DNA from: Hirundichthys speculiger
Taxonomy: Eukaryota; Chordata; Actinopteri; Beloniformes; Exocoetidae
Direction of reading: 5' to 3'
Assembly (NCBI GenBank): GCA_018398805.1
Contig: JAGFBZ010001289.1
Coordinates: 582,494-646,493 of the forward strand
DNA length: 64,000 bases
Both the position numbers and the translations under genes were made by a program. The first letter of the stretch is position 1. Each line of letters starts with the position of its first letter. The notes under the pieces were generated by a model. That model did not search any database and was not told the DNA's origin. It saw only the letters and a list, made by a program, of their open reading frames with translations. This document shows positions 35,457-46,420 of the stretch, piece by piece.

Positions 35457-36389
35457 CCTGATAATCCCTGACCCCCCTTTTTAGCAAAACGCCTAAAATG
35501 ACATACCCAAATTAAAATTATTGTAACTTCTAAACTGTTCTGTCTACATGGATGCATTAAGGTGTTCCATAAAGAAGACACTCTGTAGTTTCTTATAAAA
35601 CTGTCAGGAACATTCTAGGTGATACAGAGTAATGGAACTCTGAAGTCAGTAAAACATTTAAAATTTTGCTCTGCCTGAAATAAAAAAGGACTTTCAGGAT
35701 GAATAATAGTCTGAATATTCATCTGAAATGGTAAATGACAATATGAGGCTGTAGGCACACTATAACTGAACATGTGTTTCAAATTTGAGGAAGATAGCAC
35801 AACATATGACCATTTTACAGTGGTCTTTTCATTAAAAAAATCTAGGCGCAGCTCCAAAAAGGCCATTTGGAGACTCCAAATGGACACATGGTAACCAAAA
35901 TGATATTCTGAGACAATAGGTACTTTTTCCTTTACATTTTGGTATTTTTCATCAGTTTGAGTTAAAATAGTCATAAATTTTTTTTAAATTTTCAACTAGT
36001 TTTTGGTATTACCATGAACCACATACTAACGTACATAACTGTGTAATACCCACCAATTCATAATATATTTCTGACTACATGTGAAGCATATATACTTTTT
36101 AAAATATATGTTACAGTTAAGGGTTTGAGGTTAAGAGGGCTCAATTGCATGAAGGTCAAGCAGGGAGGAGGCAGGAATAATCAAAAAACCAATTCTTTTA
36201 TTGTGCAATGTTATCAAAAATCCAAGAGAAACAAAAAGATCCAACTATGGCACAGTATAAATGAACAAAACTAAAATAAGTATTTATCATGAAAATTAAT
36301 ATCACACCAGAAAAATCACACTATATACAAATAAAAATAAGACAATGTATGAGGAAAAAAAAATCAGTGTTCTTTTGTTTGTTTGTTTT

Positions 36390-38752
36390 TTATTATTTCT
36401 GTGCATCATGCCACTGAATGTAACAGTTCCGCTTTGGAATAATGCACAGGGGTGTTTCGCACTTCCTGCAGATTATTGGGGTCTTGTTTTTGCAAACAAC
36501 ACACTGTCTTCGACCCTTTGTCGCATCCTCAGATGGTTCGGGACCCACATTTTGTTGCTGCTGGCTGCTGAGTAGGGGATGGTTGTTTGGCTGTTAGCTC
36601 CTTTATGAGGAGCTCCCTGAAGGTCTTCTGTTTTACAGGGGTCTCTCCACGACCAACTGCAAGCTGTTTGTGTATAATGAAGCTGTTCACTATAGCGATG
36701 TCTACCATGTGGTAAAACACTTTTTTGTACCACTTCATAGTTTTGTGCAGCACACTGTAGTACCCGATGAGAGCATCAGAGAGGTCCACTCCACCCATGT
36801 AGGCATTGTAGTCCTTCACTGCATCAGGTATGGGAACATCTGTTCTACGAACAGCTCCACCCTCATCTCTCACCCTTCTAGTGGCAGTGAAGCCACTGAA
36901 AGCTTGGTGGCAGTTGGATGCCACAGTCACCTGTTTAGTGTCAAACCGCTGGATGAACAGCAGCCCGTCAACTCTCAGCCATCTGAACTTTCCCCGCTTG
37001 GCCTTCTTCAAAAGCTTGTTCTCTTTGATGCTTGGAAAGCCCTTTCGGTTCTCTCACATCGTCCCACAAGCCATGATCTTCTTCTGGATAAGATCACGGA
37101 GAAGCTTGGGGTAAAAGCTATCCATGTACAACTGATACCCAGTCCCCAATAGTGGCAGATCCAAAAGTCGCATGACAGCTGAGTAGCCCAATCCATCTGT
37201 CAACTGTTCAGATGTTTTACCCTCATAAATGAAAAAGTTCCATGTGTAGCCATGCAGATCTGCAAGAACAAACAGCTTTATCCCCCTCTTTGATTGGTTT
37301 GAGGGGTAAATACTGCTTGAACCCAAGTCTTGCTTTCGTGGCCACCATTCTTTCATCTATAGAAAGCTGCTGGTCAGGTTGATACAGAGCTTTGCAGGCT
37401 AACAAGATGTCATCATAGAGGGGCTTCACCTTGAACAGTCGGTAGTGTTGCGGAGTGCCTTTTTCTTTCTCATTATCCCCATCCTCGTGAGGATCGCTGA
37501 GGTGGAGACACCAGAAGATAGAATTGAAATGATTCCGACTCATTACTGAGGCTGGAAAGGGGAAGTTATATGGGTTTTTTTTTCTCCAATAATCGTCTTT
37601 AGCTGGGCACTTCACTAATCCACAGAAAATGATCACTCCCAAAAAAGTGTAGAATTCCTCCCTGGTGACAGGTTTCCACCTAAACTTCTTTCCTGCTGCT
37701 TTCAATTTTCTCTGCCATTTTGTTTGTGTTTGTGATGAGAGTCCGCATTACTGTAAAACTGAAAAACAGCTTGAACAGCATAAAAGGTGTCCAATATGCT
37801 TCCGTGCCAATGGTAGGACCTCTGGGTTTGCATGGGTGAAAGTTAAGTTGTTTTGGTTGGGTGTCCTGGTTGCTTTGGTCAAGCCATTTCTCACCCTCCC
37901 CCACCTCCTCTTCAGCTCTGTCCTTTGTAGTGGGGTTCTGTGCAGGTGATCTTCTGGAACCTCTCCGTGATTGACGAGCAAATGTCCTCCTTCTCTTGGA
38001 TGACTGTGGTGGGGGAGGTGCTGACGATGACGGCCCTGGCTCTTCTTCTCCCTCTGGACTGTTAGAAAATGTTTAGAATGAGTTATCAGTAGAGAAACAA
38101 TATTCTTCATGGGACAGACAATAAACTATAGATAACAGTAATAGTACAGTGACATCATGCAAAACACTTGTAGTAACAGCTGAAACACATACCATGACTT
38201 CCTTTTCTTGGTGTGGTGGATTTTAGCTGGAGGCTCCCAGTCTTCATCACCTTCAATCACATTCATCTTCAACACTAACAAGAACATCAAAGTAAGTCAG
38301 AAATAGTCTACAATTACAAAGTTGTTATAGCCAATAAAAAGTGGTCTTATTCAAAAACAAACACCAGGAGATAATAATGATACAATAAAAATATAAAAAT
38401 GATTAAAAAAAATTGTGTTAGTATTAGTTTCAGTAGTACTACTGAAACTAATACTACTTAGGACTTTGTACTAAGAAATACTAAGTACTAAATTCTGATA
38501 CATACAATATAAATGTGATGTATAAAAGTACACATATTTATAAAAAACAAACAAGTAACAAACACAACATGATATCGCTAGTGAGAAATGGCACGAATCA
38601 ACTTACTTGTCTACAGCCGGATCAATGCCTTGTATGAAAAGGTCCTCTTCATCTGTGACATAATCTTGATCACTGTCTGAAGAGTCCTCAAAAATCTTCT
38701 CCAGTGCCTCCTGGACACTTAAACGTGTTTTTGACTTACTTTTAGCCATTTA
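36390..38752 (-). pseudogene. piggyBac (PGBD4-like) transposase, spliced, frameshifted
   Basis: Exon 1 (38752-38608) starts MAKSKSKTRLSVQEALEKIF and is acidic (DSSDSDQDYVTDEEDLF). A second exon (about 38272-38190) reads MNVIEGDEDWEPPAKIHH. The main exon runs from about 38058 to 36390. It includes REEFYTFLGVIIFCGLVKCP, LSIDERMVATKARLGFKQYL, IKLFVLADLHGYTWNFFIY, DSFYPKLLRDL, DYNAYMGGVDLSD and a C-terminal Cys-rich finger (CVVCKNKTPIICRKC). Frameshifts near 37250, 37050 and 37700 split it, so it is not functional as read. The transposase cuts and pastes at TTAA (family knowledge). Splice sites were placed by eye. Confidence 0.85.
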
Positions 38753-39347
38753 ACCGTGAAGTAAGTTATCTTATCTTACACGAGTTATCTTGCTGCTTGC
38801 ACTGAGCGCTCTGCGTAAGTGTGCATATGCACGACTGGGGGGGCGCACCGCTACGCACAGGCGTAGAACGGCTCAGATAAAGTCGAATTACACATGCAAT
38901 ACATCATTGGAAAGGTTGATCTATGCTCTAAAAGGCTGACATGACGAATCTAAGGTCTGCCTTGTAGCTGTCAATCAAATGCACCGGAAATTCAAACAAA
39001 GCCATCTTCGTTTCGGGAAGATGATTCCTCTGCTTGAAAAACTACGATTGTAAATCAAACAAAACTTTTTTACACTTCTAATATGGTACTGAATTGCAAA
39101 AAATGCTTTAGTTATAAGTAATAACATTTATTGACACTAAGGGCCCTATCTTACACCTCCTGCTACCCAATACCCACTACCTGCAAATTGCAGATTAAGG
39201 AGCTTCTGCCAACCGCTAATGCAATATTCCGCTCCCTAAAGCTGCTACCCATTATGCCGACTCCCTTACTCACATTGTGGGCGTGGCAATGGGCATGTCT
39301 CTTGCGCTTTCCACAAATTCGGTATCTTGCGGTACCTGTATCTCGCA

Positions 39348-39404
39348 GATTTTGGATATTGGGTAGTGGGTGGTCTGACCACCCACTACCCAATATCCAA
39401 AATC
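39348..39404. repeat. Hairpin, 28-base perfect arms
   Basis: Palindrome centred at 39376 (arms GATTTTGGATATTGGG… and its complement). It is the counterpart of the longer hairpin at 19388-19537, cut short on the right by inserted sequence. Confidence 0.9.
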
Positions 39405-40134
39405 CCCACCGATTTCTCCTCACTCACATATCCGTTATTTCCGCTCTTTCTGACTCAGATCCTGGTACAACAGCCAGGCTGTTGTTTTTGTTGGATTCAT
39501 GTCTTAAATCGTGCTGTTTGTTTAAAAGATTTAGTGATGACAATAACTGTCAAAGTCCGATAACGCCATAAAGTTTGAGCGTTGCCAAGCAACGGGCAGT
39601 GGGGCGCGGAGGGGCGTGGCGCAAAAAATGACAGCTGTATACAGCGTTTATACGAGGGGGTAAAAATGACCCCCTCTGCGGTTCCAGGTATAAATGGTCA
39701 TATTCTTTTTTCTTTTAATCACACACTCACCAGAATTCCCTGAATGATTAATAAATCAATTTTAGAAAAAGTCATGAACTTACAGATGTAGGGGTTTTAT
39801 TTCAACAGAAATACAAACATTTGAAAATGCTAGGATGTAAAAACGACCTACTTGGCGGTTCTAGTGTTAAAGAAAAAGAAATAATATTAGTTTTCACAGT
39901 AAGCATCATGGAAACAGAATAAAATGCGCTTTCATGCTTGTAAATGCTTTGAAATGTAGTGATAGTAGACGATAATAGGGGTTTTTCATAAATGACAATG
40001 CTGTTGGTGCCATATTAACCCCTGACGTATGGGGCGACAAAAAACACTGGCGACAAAAAATTGCTAGCTTGCTACCAACTTTAAAAACCTGGTAGCCAGG
40101 GGCAACTTGGTAAAAATTCTAATTTTATGCCCTG
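39405..40134 (+). mobile_element. hAT derivative carrying a second piggyBac end, inside Harbinger
   Basis: 39405-39871 is the inverted counterpart of the left end of the second piggyBac (49080 onward). It ends GGCGGTTCTAGTG at TTAA (39872-39875). 39876-40025 matches 48925-49075 in inverse orientation, and the right end TTTTATGCCCTG (40123-40134) is a hAT-type terminus. The piggyBac/hAT junction is shared with 49076-49080. Confidence 0.7.
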
Positions 40135-40598
40135 CGCAAGATAGGGCCCTAAATCTTAATAAATGATCACGAGAATTCAACCGTACATGAAGAACCAAGC
40201 TTTTGATCACAGCTTGTTCAGGGCATTTCTTAGCAACCAAAAATCGCTCGAGTGAGCATCTTTTTGTTTATAGATGAGCTAAGCCTCTGTCAACAAACAG
40301 GGACTGGAATTAAACCGTTTCTCTCCGCGTTTTCTGGGACTTTTAACTTCGAAAACTGGTAAGTACCGACTCTGACTACTAGTCGCGACCAGTCGGCTTT
40401 TATGTCTTTAGGCACCTCTTGTGCAAGATATATACGAGATGAAAGAAAAACGGCATTATTTTTGCAAAGAGGAGACTCTGCAGAGTTCAACGATACCAAA
40501 TACAGCTATGACAGATGAAGTGACCATTCTGTATGACTCATTTTTAGACAAAATTATTACACAATGAGGACGCCGGCGTCCTCGTCGCGTTTATCAGG

Positions 40599-41053
40599 TT
40601 AAGTATTTTTTCCATGACTTGGGTGGTTGCTTCATCAACATTCAGAGAAAACATCCATCCTTTGAGCTGATCAGACAGACGTTTCTTGAACTCTGGAGCT
40701 ATGCCATGTGTGTTCATATAACTGGCATGCTAACTGGAAACAGGCAGTTTTTTAAAGCGTTTTTATCAACGGCTACTTTTTTTTTTTTTTTCAAAGACGT
40801 ACAAGCGGTTAGGTGATCGTAAATGATAAATCGTGTTCCGCAAAAAACGAGCACACATGTATTTTCAAGTCACAAACAGATCAGTCATCGCGGCCCCTAC
40901 GTCCGCAGTGGCTGTTGCTCCCGGTTAACGGCTTGTGTGTTGGAGCACACGGACTGCTGCTTTATACCCGGTGTCTCCTTTGTGACGTTGAAGAGCTTTT
41001 TTTGCTGCTAGAGGCATAGATTAGCTTCTTGGAGCACAACACACAAAAACAGG
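40599..41053 (-). pseudogene. Transposase-derived segment copy A', part 2
   Basis: Matches copy A at about 27097-27218 plus 27934-28274 and lacks the hAT found there (continuous TGTGTTCATATAACTGGCAT at about 40708-40727). It therefore shows the empty site of the hAT at 27219-27933. Confidence 0.82.
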
Positions 41054-41167
41054 TACCAGGCTCCCTTAGCTTCTGGTACCGAAACGGCTAACCATCTCCG
41101 CCCTTGTCCTCTATCCATGACCAGAGACACTTGAATGTTACCTCCATTCAAACAACCACCGGCTCAC

Positions 41168-42262
41168 TAGGGCTGGGCGATTTTATCGATTCGGCGATAT
41201 ATATCGATATTTTATTTCCCAGAGAGTATCGATATTTCAGCCGCGGGTATCGATATTCTAAGCTCCCTTTAAAATCCCTGTGTCTCGCACGGGTGCTCTT
41301 TCTGCAAAGTGCCATTTAGTCCTCCAGCCGCTAGTGTCACTAGTGTCGCTGTAGAGCATTTCTAACAGGGTATCCAGAAGCAGCTTACTCTTCTGGCTAC
41401 AGCTGAGCCAGTCAGGAGAATGGCGGCGAGTATAAACGCAGCGCCTGCGTGCTTAAAAGTAGATGTGTGGGAGCAGTTCGGGTTGAAAAAAAAAAAGGAA
41501 AGCAAAGATTTAGACAAAAGTATGGCGGTTTGCGAAGCCGTGTCACTCAAACGTAAAGTACTCTGGAAATACCACCAACCCGCGAGACGAGCCCACCTGA
41601 AACGTAACCACCCAGACAAGGTAATGCTAAATGAGAGCGAGCCAAACTTTATTTGTCAGGATTTGAGACCGTATTCAGTGGTGGAAAACGCCGGCTTTAA
41701 GGGCTGTGTTTACTCTCGCGGCAACGTGTCGCAGTTATCTTGTCCCCGGTATGCTGCAGTTATTTTTGATATATGTTAATGTTGAAGCGCGTCTGCGCTG
41801 TTATTCAACGCCACAACGGAGATGGACAATCATGGACTAGCTAAACTTAATAAACGTATCTCTTGCGTTTTTCCACATCCTCACCGTCTCGGCCGTATCC
41901 AGACCCACATTCATCGCTATCTCCCTCCATGAATTACTAGAATATGTGCTGTCTTTGTAGTGAGGAGGACGAGAATCGTACAGATGTGGGTACTTCCTCA
42001 TTTCTTCGATGACGTGGATGTAGAATTGACCAATCAGAGGCCTCCTTTCTCTCCTCTCTGCGACGTTGTTTGCAGTCACCTACCTTTCAGTTCAGTTAAT
42101 TCAAACAAATTGGAACACTCACAAGATGTCACCAAAATCACTTTGTCCTGTTAAAATCTTTCAGAAAATGATGTAAATGTATTAATAGAAAAATATTGAT
42201 ATAATATCATATCGTGAGCCAGATGTATCGTATCGTGAGATTAGTGTATCGCTACAGCCCTA
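41168..42262 (+). mobile_element. hAT element with BED-like and MADF-like fragments
   Basis: Termini TAGGGCTGGGCGATTTTATC and GTATCGCTACAGCCCTA, perfect TSD CGGCTCAC (41160-41167 and 42263-42270). Plus-strand 41420-41779 reads like a decayed hAT N-terminus (DVWEQFGLKKKKESKDLDKS, later YSVVENAGFK). Minus-strand 41837-42079 encodes a MADF-type domain. Confidence 0.9.
41837..42079 (-). pseudogene. MADF-domain fragment inside a hAT
   Basis: An open frame of 80 codons: FYIHVIEEMRKYPHLYDSR, YKDSTYSSNSWREIAMNVG and VRMWKNARDTFI. These are the ordered blocks of the MADF DNA-binding fold, with its conserved aromatic positions (PHLYD, SWREIA, WKNARD). MADF proteins are usually host regulators or Harbinger accessory proteins (family knowledge). 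The frame stops straight after the domain. It is antisense to the element's own transposase remnant, suggesting capture. Confidence 0.7.
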
Positions 42263-42424
42263 CGGCTCACCCAGGATAGTGCATCCTAGACCACTCAGAG
42301 ATAACGTGTTTGTGTTTTTTCCCCCCTGAATCATAGTCAAACGCCGGAGATCCAGAATACCAGAATATTTTAAGCCCTGATTTATAGTAAAATTAGGTAT
42401 TTAGCTATTAGCTGCTGTAACCAG

Positions 42425-42568
42425 CAACAGATATTTGTCAAGGAAATGTGTTTTATCATGTCAAATTTTCTAATACCAACGTTTTGCTGTCTAAAACAGC
42501 ATAACATTGCATTGGTTGGAAACATAGTTAGCAAGAAATCCAAAATCCAAGGATGTATCACTGGCTAC
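42425..42568 (-). pseudogene. Transposase-derived segment copy A', part 3
   Basis: Matches 28277-28430 of copy A (GGAAATGTGTTTTATCATG, AACGTTTTGCTGTC, GGATGTATCACTGGCTAC), interrupted at 42569 by the next hAT. Confidence 0.8.
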
Positions 42569-43288
42569 TAGGGGTGTAACGGTACAATGTGTTCGTACCG
42601 AACCGTACTGAACAAACCTTTGTTACGGTACAGTGCTGTATCGAACGAATACAGTCAGTTTATATGCGTTTTTATATGCAGCTATCACAGACCTAGAAGA
42701 ATAGACTCGCAGCTAGAGGTCTTTGGAACAACCCATTCAAAAGTCGTGACTCCGGGTTTGGGTCGGAATCAGTCGGTGCTCTCTGACAGGCTGGGTCTGT
42801 GTTTACTCGATAGAGGTAAATATACTGGCGGTGGCAGCCAATATCAGGACTCAGGCCAGTTAAATGATTATTCATTAACGTGTTTGTCATGAAACAATCG
42901 TGTTGCTGTAGCGTGTTATTAGCGGTTTGCCCGGCAGCTGTAAAGCACTACGGATCGTCAACATGACAACGCTGGATGAAAGAACATAATCACCACATGT
43001 CCTGACCGGTGTGGGCAATTAGTGTTAGCAGTTGCTACCAATAGCATCTGTATCCACAAAGAAAATAATGACGTGGATTTAGTGTTGTTTACATCACGTA
43101 GCCTATGTAGCAACTGAACCGGGTAGAAGAAGACGACTTTAGGTAAGAAAATCAAGTTTTATTCAATGCTAGACAACTTTAACTGTATTGTATTGGGCTG
43201 TATTGTCTCGGTTTTTATTTGGGTATCTCGGTTCAGTTCGTGGTCAGAAACTGAAGACTCGGGTCGGGTCGGTTCTGGGTCCAAATCA

Positions 43289-44258
43289 TACCTGTCAAGT
43301 ATCCCGCTTTGGCCGGGAAGGTCCCGTATTTTACTCTTCTCTCCCGCCGTTCTCCCGTATTAGTATTTTCCCGTAAATCTCCTGTATTTTAATCTGCGTT
43401 ATTAAAAAAATAACACCGCATCGGGCGGAATTTTAAAAAAACAAACAAAAAAAACAACAACATTCCCGATCTGTCACTTGCGTCGTGATAACTGCCACAG
43501 CAGTAGCCCACTACAGGTACTGTAGGTGGTAGATGTCGTGAGGTTAGTGTGACATCCGATGAGTGACAGCGCGCAATGAAAAAAAAAACGATTGTTGCTG
43601 AGAATAGGATGTCGTTAGACAACAGAACTGTTTGCGCTCTTCTCTCATGTAAAATAAACTACTCTAGACCAGTCCATAAATACACTCCTTCCAAAACAGT
43701 CATAAAGAATGCAAAGTCTGCAACAAATGAGTACAACAAGTCATTAAAAGAGTAAAGAAAAGTCACGTGAAATGAGATGAAAAACTGTAAAAGAAGAGCA
43801 ATATGAAATGAAAACAATGTGTGGAATAAAAATCTAATGTAAATGTAAATACAAACAATGTGAAATGAACAAAAAAATGCAAATCCTTTCAAATAAATAC
43901 TTTTCATATATACCCTTTTAGTGTTTTCATTTAAGCTATAATGAATGTTCACATTATGTCAACATGGCTTTATGCACAGCTGCACTACTTCCTGAACTTC
44001 AGCCAGCTGCTTTGTTTCCTGTGTACCATTAATTGACAAACTAATTAATCCAGGTGTGTCTGCCCTCACAGCAATGGTCAGACACACCTGGATTGATCAG
44101 TTTGTCCAATAATGGCCCACAGGAAACAAAAGAGCTGGCTGAAGTATAAAGAAGTAGTGTAGCTGTGATTTTAGCTTTTCTGTACACCAAAACTGTAAGA
44201 GATACTGCTCGTGGTGGGCCCCAGAAAATTTCCCTTATTTTCAAATCCAAAACTTGAC
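43289..44258. mobile_element. TIR element (CATACCTGTCAAGT) with internal fold-back
   Basis: Ends CATACCTGTCAAGT and ACTTGACAGGTATG are perfect inverted repeats. No transposase is recognised and no target duplication is clear, so the superfamily is open. A long fold-back occupies 43976-44167. Confidence 0.7.
43976..44167. repeat. Long fold-back (about 88-base arms)
   Basis: Left arm CACAGCTGCACTACTTC to AATCCAGGTGTGTCTG; right arm CAGACACACCTGGATTG to GAAGTAGTGTAGCTGTG. The loop is about 15 bases. Arms are imperfect but clearly complementary. Confidence 0.88.
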
Positions 44259-44300
44259 AGGTATGTTCCTGCTACCTCGGTTCCTAGTGAGTGTTTGTAT

Positions 44301-44950
44301 TAGTGCTGGGCGATATGGAAAAAATCATATATCACGATATGGACTATTTTATATCACGATAACGATATATATCCCGATATACCATAATAAAGTATGTTTT
44401 CAGTTATTCTCTGAAAAGTTTGACAAAAATTTCATTACTTACTTTTCAACTTTACTTTGAAAGGACATTTAGCTGAACTGTCACAAACATACATTTTAGT
44501 GCAGCAAAAACAGGTAGGTACAGAGGTACAGTAGCTTTCACATTTTTTTTAAGTGCACAACAGTTTCTTAGAGGAAAAACTAATTTTTGCACTGAAGTTG
44601 AGCTATAAAAAATAAACACAAATTATTTTTCAACTTTCTGAAATCTGTAAACTTGTAGTGCAAAGTTTGCAAACCAATATAAAGTGTCTAAAGTAAACAT
44701 CAGGGTTAAAGAGAACTCTATTTAAGGCATTAACCATGAATAAAAGTGAAAACACAAAAGGCTACTTTGTAGAAGTAGATACGATTCTATCAAATTTATC
44801 GTTGCCGGTTATTAAATTACATATTTGCTGTAATAATTAATAAAATTAGGTTAGAAACAATAGAAACGATAGAAACGATAGAAGAGAAATGGCACGATAC
44901 ACACTTTTCTATCGTCCCCACGATATGTATCGTCATATTGCCCAGCACTA
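44301..44950. mobile_element. hAT element, GTGCTGGGCGATAT family, copy 2
   Basis: Termini TAGTGCTGGGCGATATGG and ATATTGCCCAGCACTA. GTTTGTAT lies directly left (44293-44300) and two bases beyond the right end (44953-44960), a TSD with a small insertion. Closely similar to 21137-21772. Confidence 0.88.
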
Positions 44951-45086
44951 GAGTTTGTATATTGAAAATGTTTTGGCTAAATGAACAACACACTGTTGAA
45001 GAAAATGGTTTTGCATTTTGTTCCCATACTGTACCAAAAATGTACCGAACCGTGACCCCAAAACCGAGGTACGTACCGAACCGTGA

Positions 45087-46420
45087 TTTTTTTTTTTTTT
45101 TTTTTTTTTATGTTTTATTAGTTTTTTACAATTATTATCCCACAGAGATGAGAAATACAGAACAAATGCAAATCACTTCAGTTTACACATTCCTCTCCAA
45201 AATATAAATCTGCATTGTTCAACAAATAAATTGACAGCAAGTTCACCATTCCCATCTCATCCCCCCACCCACCCACCCACCTACCCATAGGTTTAGATGA
45301 AATAATTAGGGAGTAAGAAAGTATAAAAGAGAAAAAAGAGACACAAAACAAAACCAAATACAACAAAGAAAAAAAAAAAAAAAAAAAAAAAAGAAAAAAA
45401 ATATATTAATTAAAAAAAAAAAAAAAAAAGGGGGGGGGGGGGGGGGGTCGCTGCTGCGATTAATCCTGTGTGAATTCCATCCTATTCAATGTCAAGGGGT
45501 TCCTGCAAGGAGTCATAAAAGTCAAGAAAGGGCCTCCATATTCTGAAAAAAGATTGAGAGGATCCCTTGAGTGTGTACTTGATTTTTTCTAGCTTTAAGA
45601 AATACATAACATCATTGACCCAGTGGGAAAAGGATGGAGGAGCTTGTTGTTTCCATCTGAAAAGGATCAAACGCCTCGCAAGGAGTGTGGTAAGGGCTAT
45701 AATGACATAGGCTTTAGCTGGTAAAGCAGCTTCAGATTCCTCTGGTGTTAAACCAAAAAGGGCACAAATTGGATCAGGATCCAACTGGGTTTCAAATATC
45801 TCACTGAAAGCATTGAAAATACTTTTCCAAAAGGTGGAGAGGTTCGGGCACTGCCAGAACATGTGTACTAGGTCTGCAGGTTGGCCTCTACATCGGGGGC
45901 ATAATGGGTTAACGTTTGGATAAATCTTTGCCAACCTGGCCTTCGTGAAATGAGCTCTATGTACCACTTTCAGTTGGATTAAACCACGTTTGGCTGACGT
46001 AGATGATGTATATATCAGATTTAAGATGGCGTCCCACTGATCGTTTCTAAAAACTACTCCAAGGTCAGATTCCCAGGCCTTTCTTAAGTTTTCGCTGGAG
46101 TGTGGGTTAATGCTCTGAATAAGGTCGTAAATCTGGGCTACCAGTCCTCTCCGGTCTGATTCAGGTTCAAGAATATGTTCAATATGTGATTTTATAGGCT
46201 TATTCGGAAACGAACTAAATGTCTTTTGTACAAAGCTCCTAACCTGTAAGTAACGGAAGAAATGGTTTTTAGGCACATTGTAAGTTTGGGATAATTGAGA
46301 AAAAGACATAAATGTGTCTCCTGAATATAGGTTGCATATTGACTGAGATTGGTCGCCGGCCTTTGGTGGAGTCAGCATGCAGGATAAAGCCCTTCGCAAT
46401 GCGGCACCCGTCTTGACACG
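45087..46420 (-). mobile_element. L1-clade LINE, 5'-truncated 3' end
   Basis: A T23 run at 45087-45109 is the poly-A tail on the minus strand, preceded by AATAAAACAT. The frame from about 46400 to 45482 encodes the C-terminal region of a fish L1-type ORF2: FFRYLQVRSFV, KRGLIQLKVVHRAHFTKARL, the Cys/His motif PLCPRCRGQPADLVHMFWQC, and FWKSIFNAF. The 3' UTR contains a long A-rich tract next to G18 (45430-45447). The 5' end is truncated at a junction with ZNF862-like sequence; no TSD is seen. Confidence 0.88.
45361..45447. repeat. A-rich tract followed by G18
   Basis: Poly-A blocks separated by G and TATATTAATT, then 18 consecutive G. It lies in the 3' UTR of the L1 (C18/T-rich on the L1 sense strand) and is a likely assembly trouble spot. 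Confidence 0.9.

Larger units (their letters stand above)
39141..40149. mobile_element. PIF/Harbinger-like element, copy 2
   Basis: Termini GGGCCCTATCTTACACC and GCGCAAGATAGGGCCC with TSD TAA (39138-39140 and 40150-40152). The uninterrupted site is present in the piggyBac derivative near 34800 (ACACTAAATCTCAATAAATG). It contains a truncated hairpin (39348-39404) and a chimeric insert (39405-40134). Confidence 0.92.
35457..40598 (-). mobile_element. piggyBac transposon with nested Harbinger
   Basis: Ends CCTGATAATCCC (left) and TTTATCAGG (right), flanked by TTAA at 35453-35456 and 40599-40602, the piggyBac target duplication. It carries a multi-exon, frameshifted PGBD4-like transposase on the minus strand (36390-38752) and a Harbinger insertion (39141-40149). 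The flanks join as one continuous stretch in copy A (near 27095-27100), which confirms the insertion. Confidence 0.92.
41054..42424. other. Insert in copy A', unclassified, containing a hAT
   Basis: Sequence absent from copy A between ACACACAAAAAC and CAGCAACAG. About 110 bases of unrecognised sequence precede the hAT at 41168-42262 and about 160 follow it. Confidence 0.5.
42569..45086. mobile_element. hAT element, GGTAC family, copy Z, right end lost
   Basis: Starts TAGGGGTGTAACGGTAC after CTGGCTAC. The right part (44998-45086) matches the end of Y2 (GTACCGAACCGTGACC, ACCGAGGTACGTACCGAACC) but stops at the L1 poly-A tract, without the terminal TTACACCCCTA. Two elements are nested inside (43289-44258 and 44301-44950). 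Confidence 0.75.
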
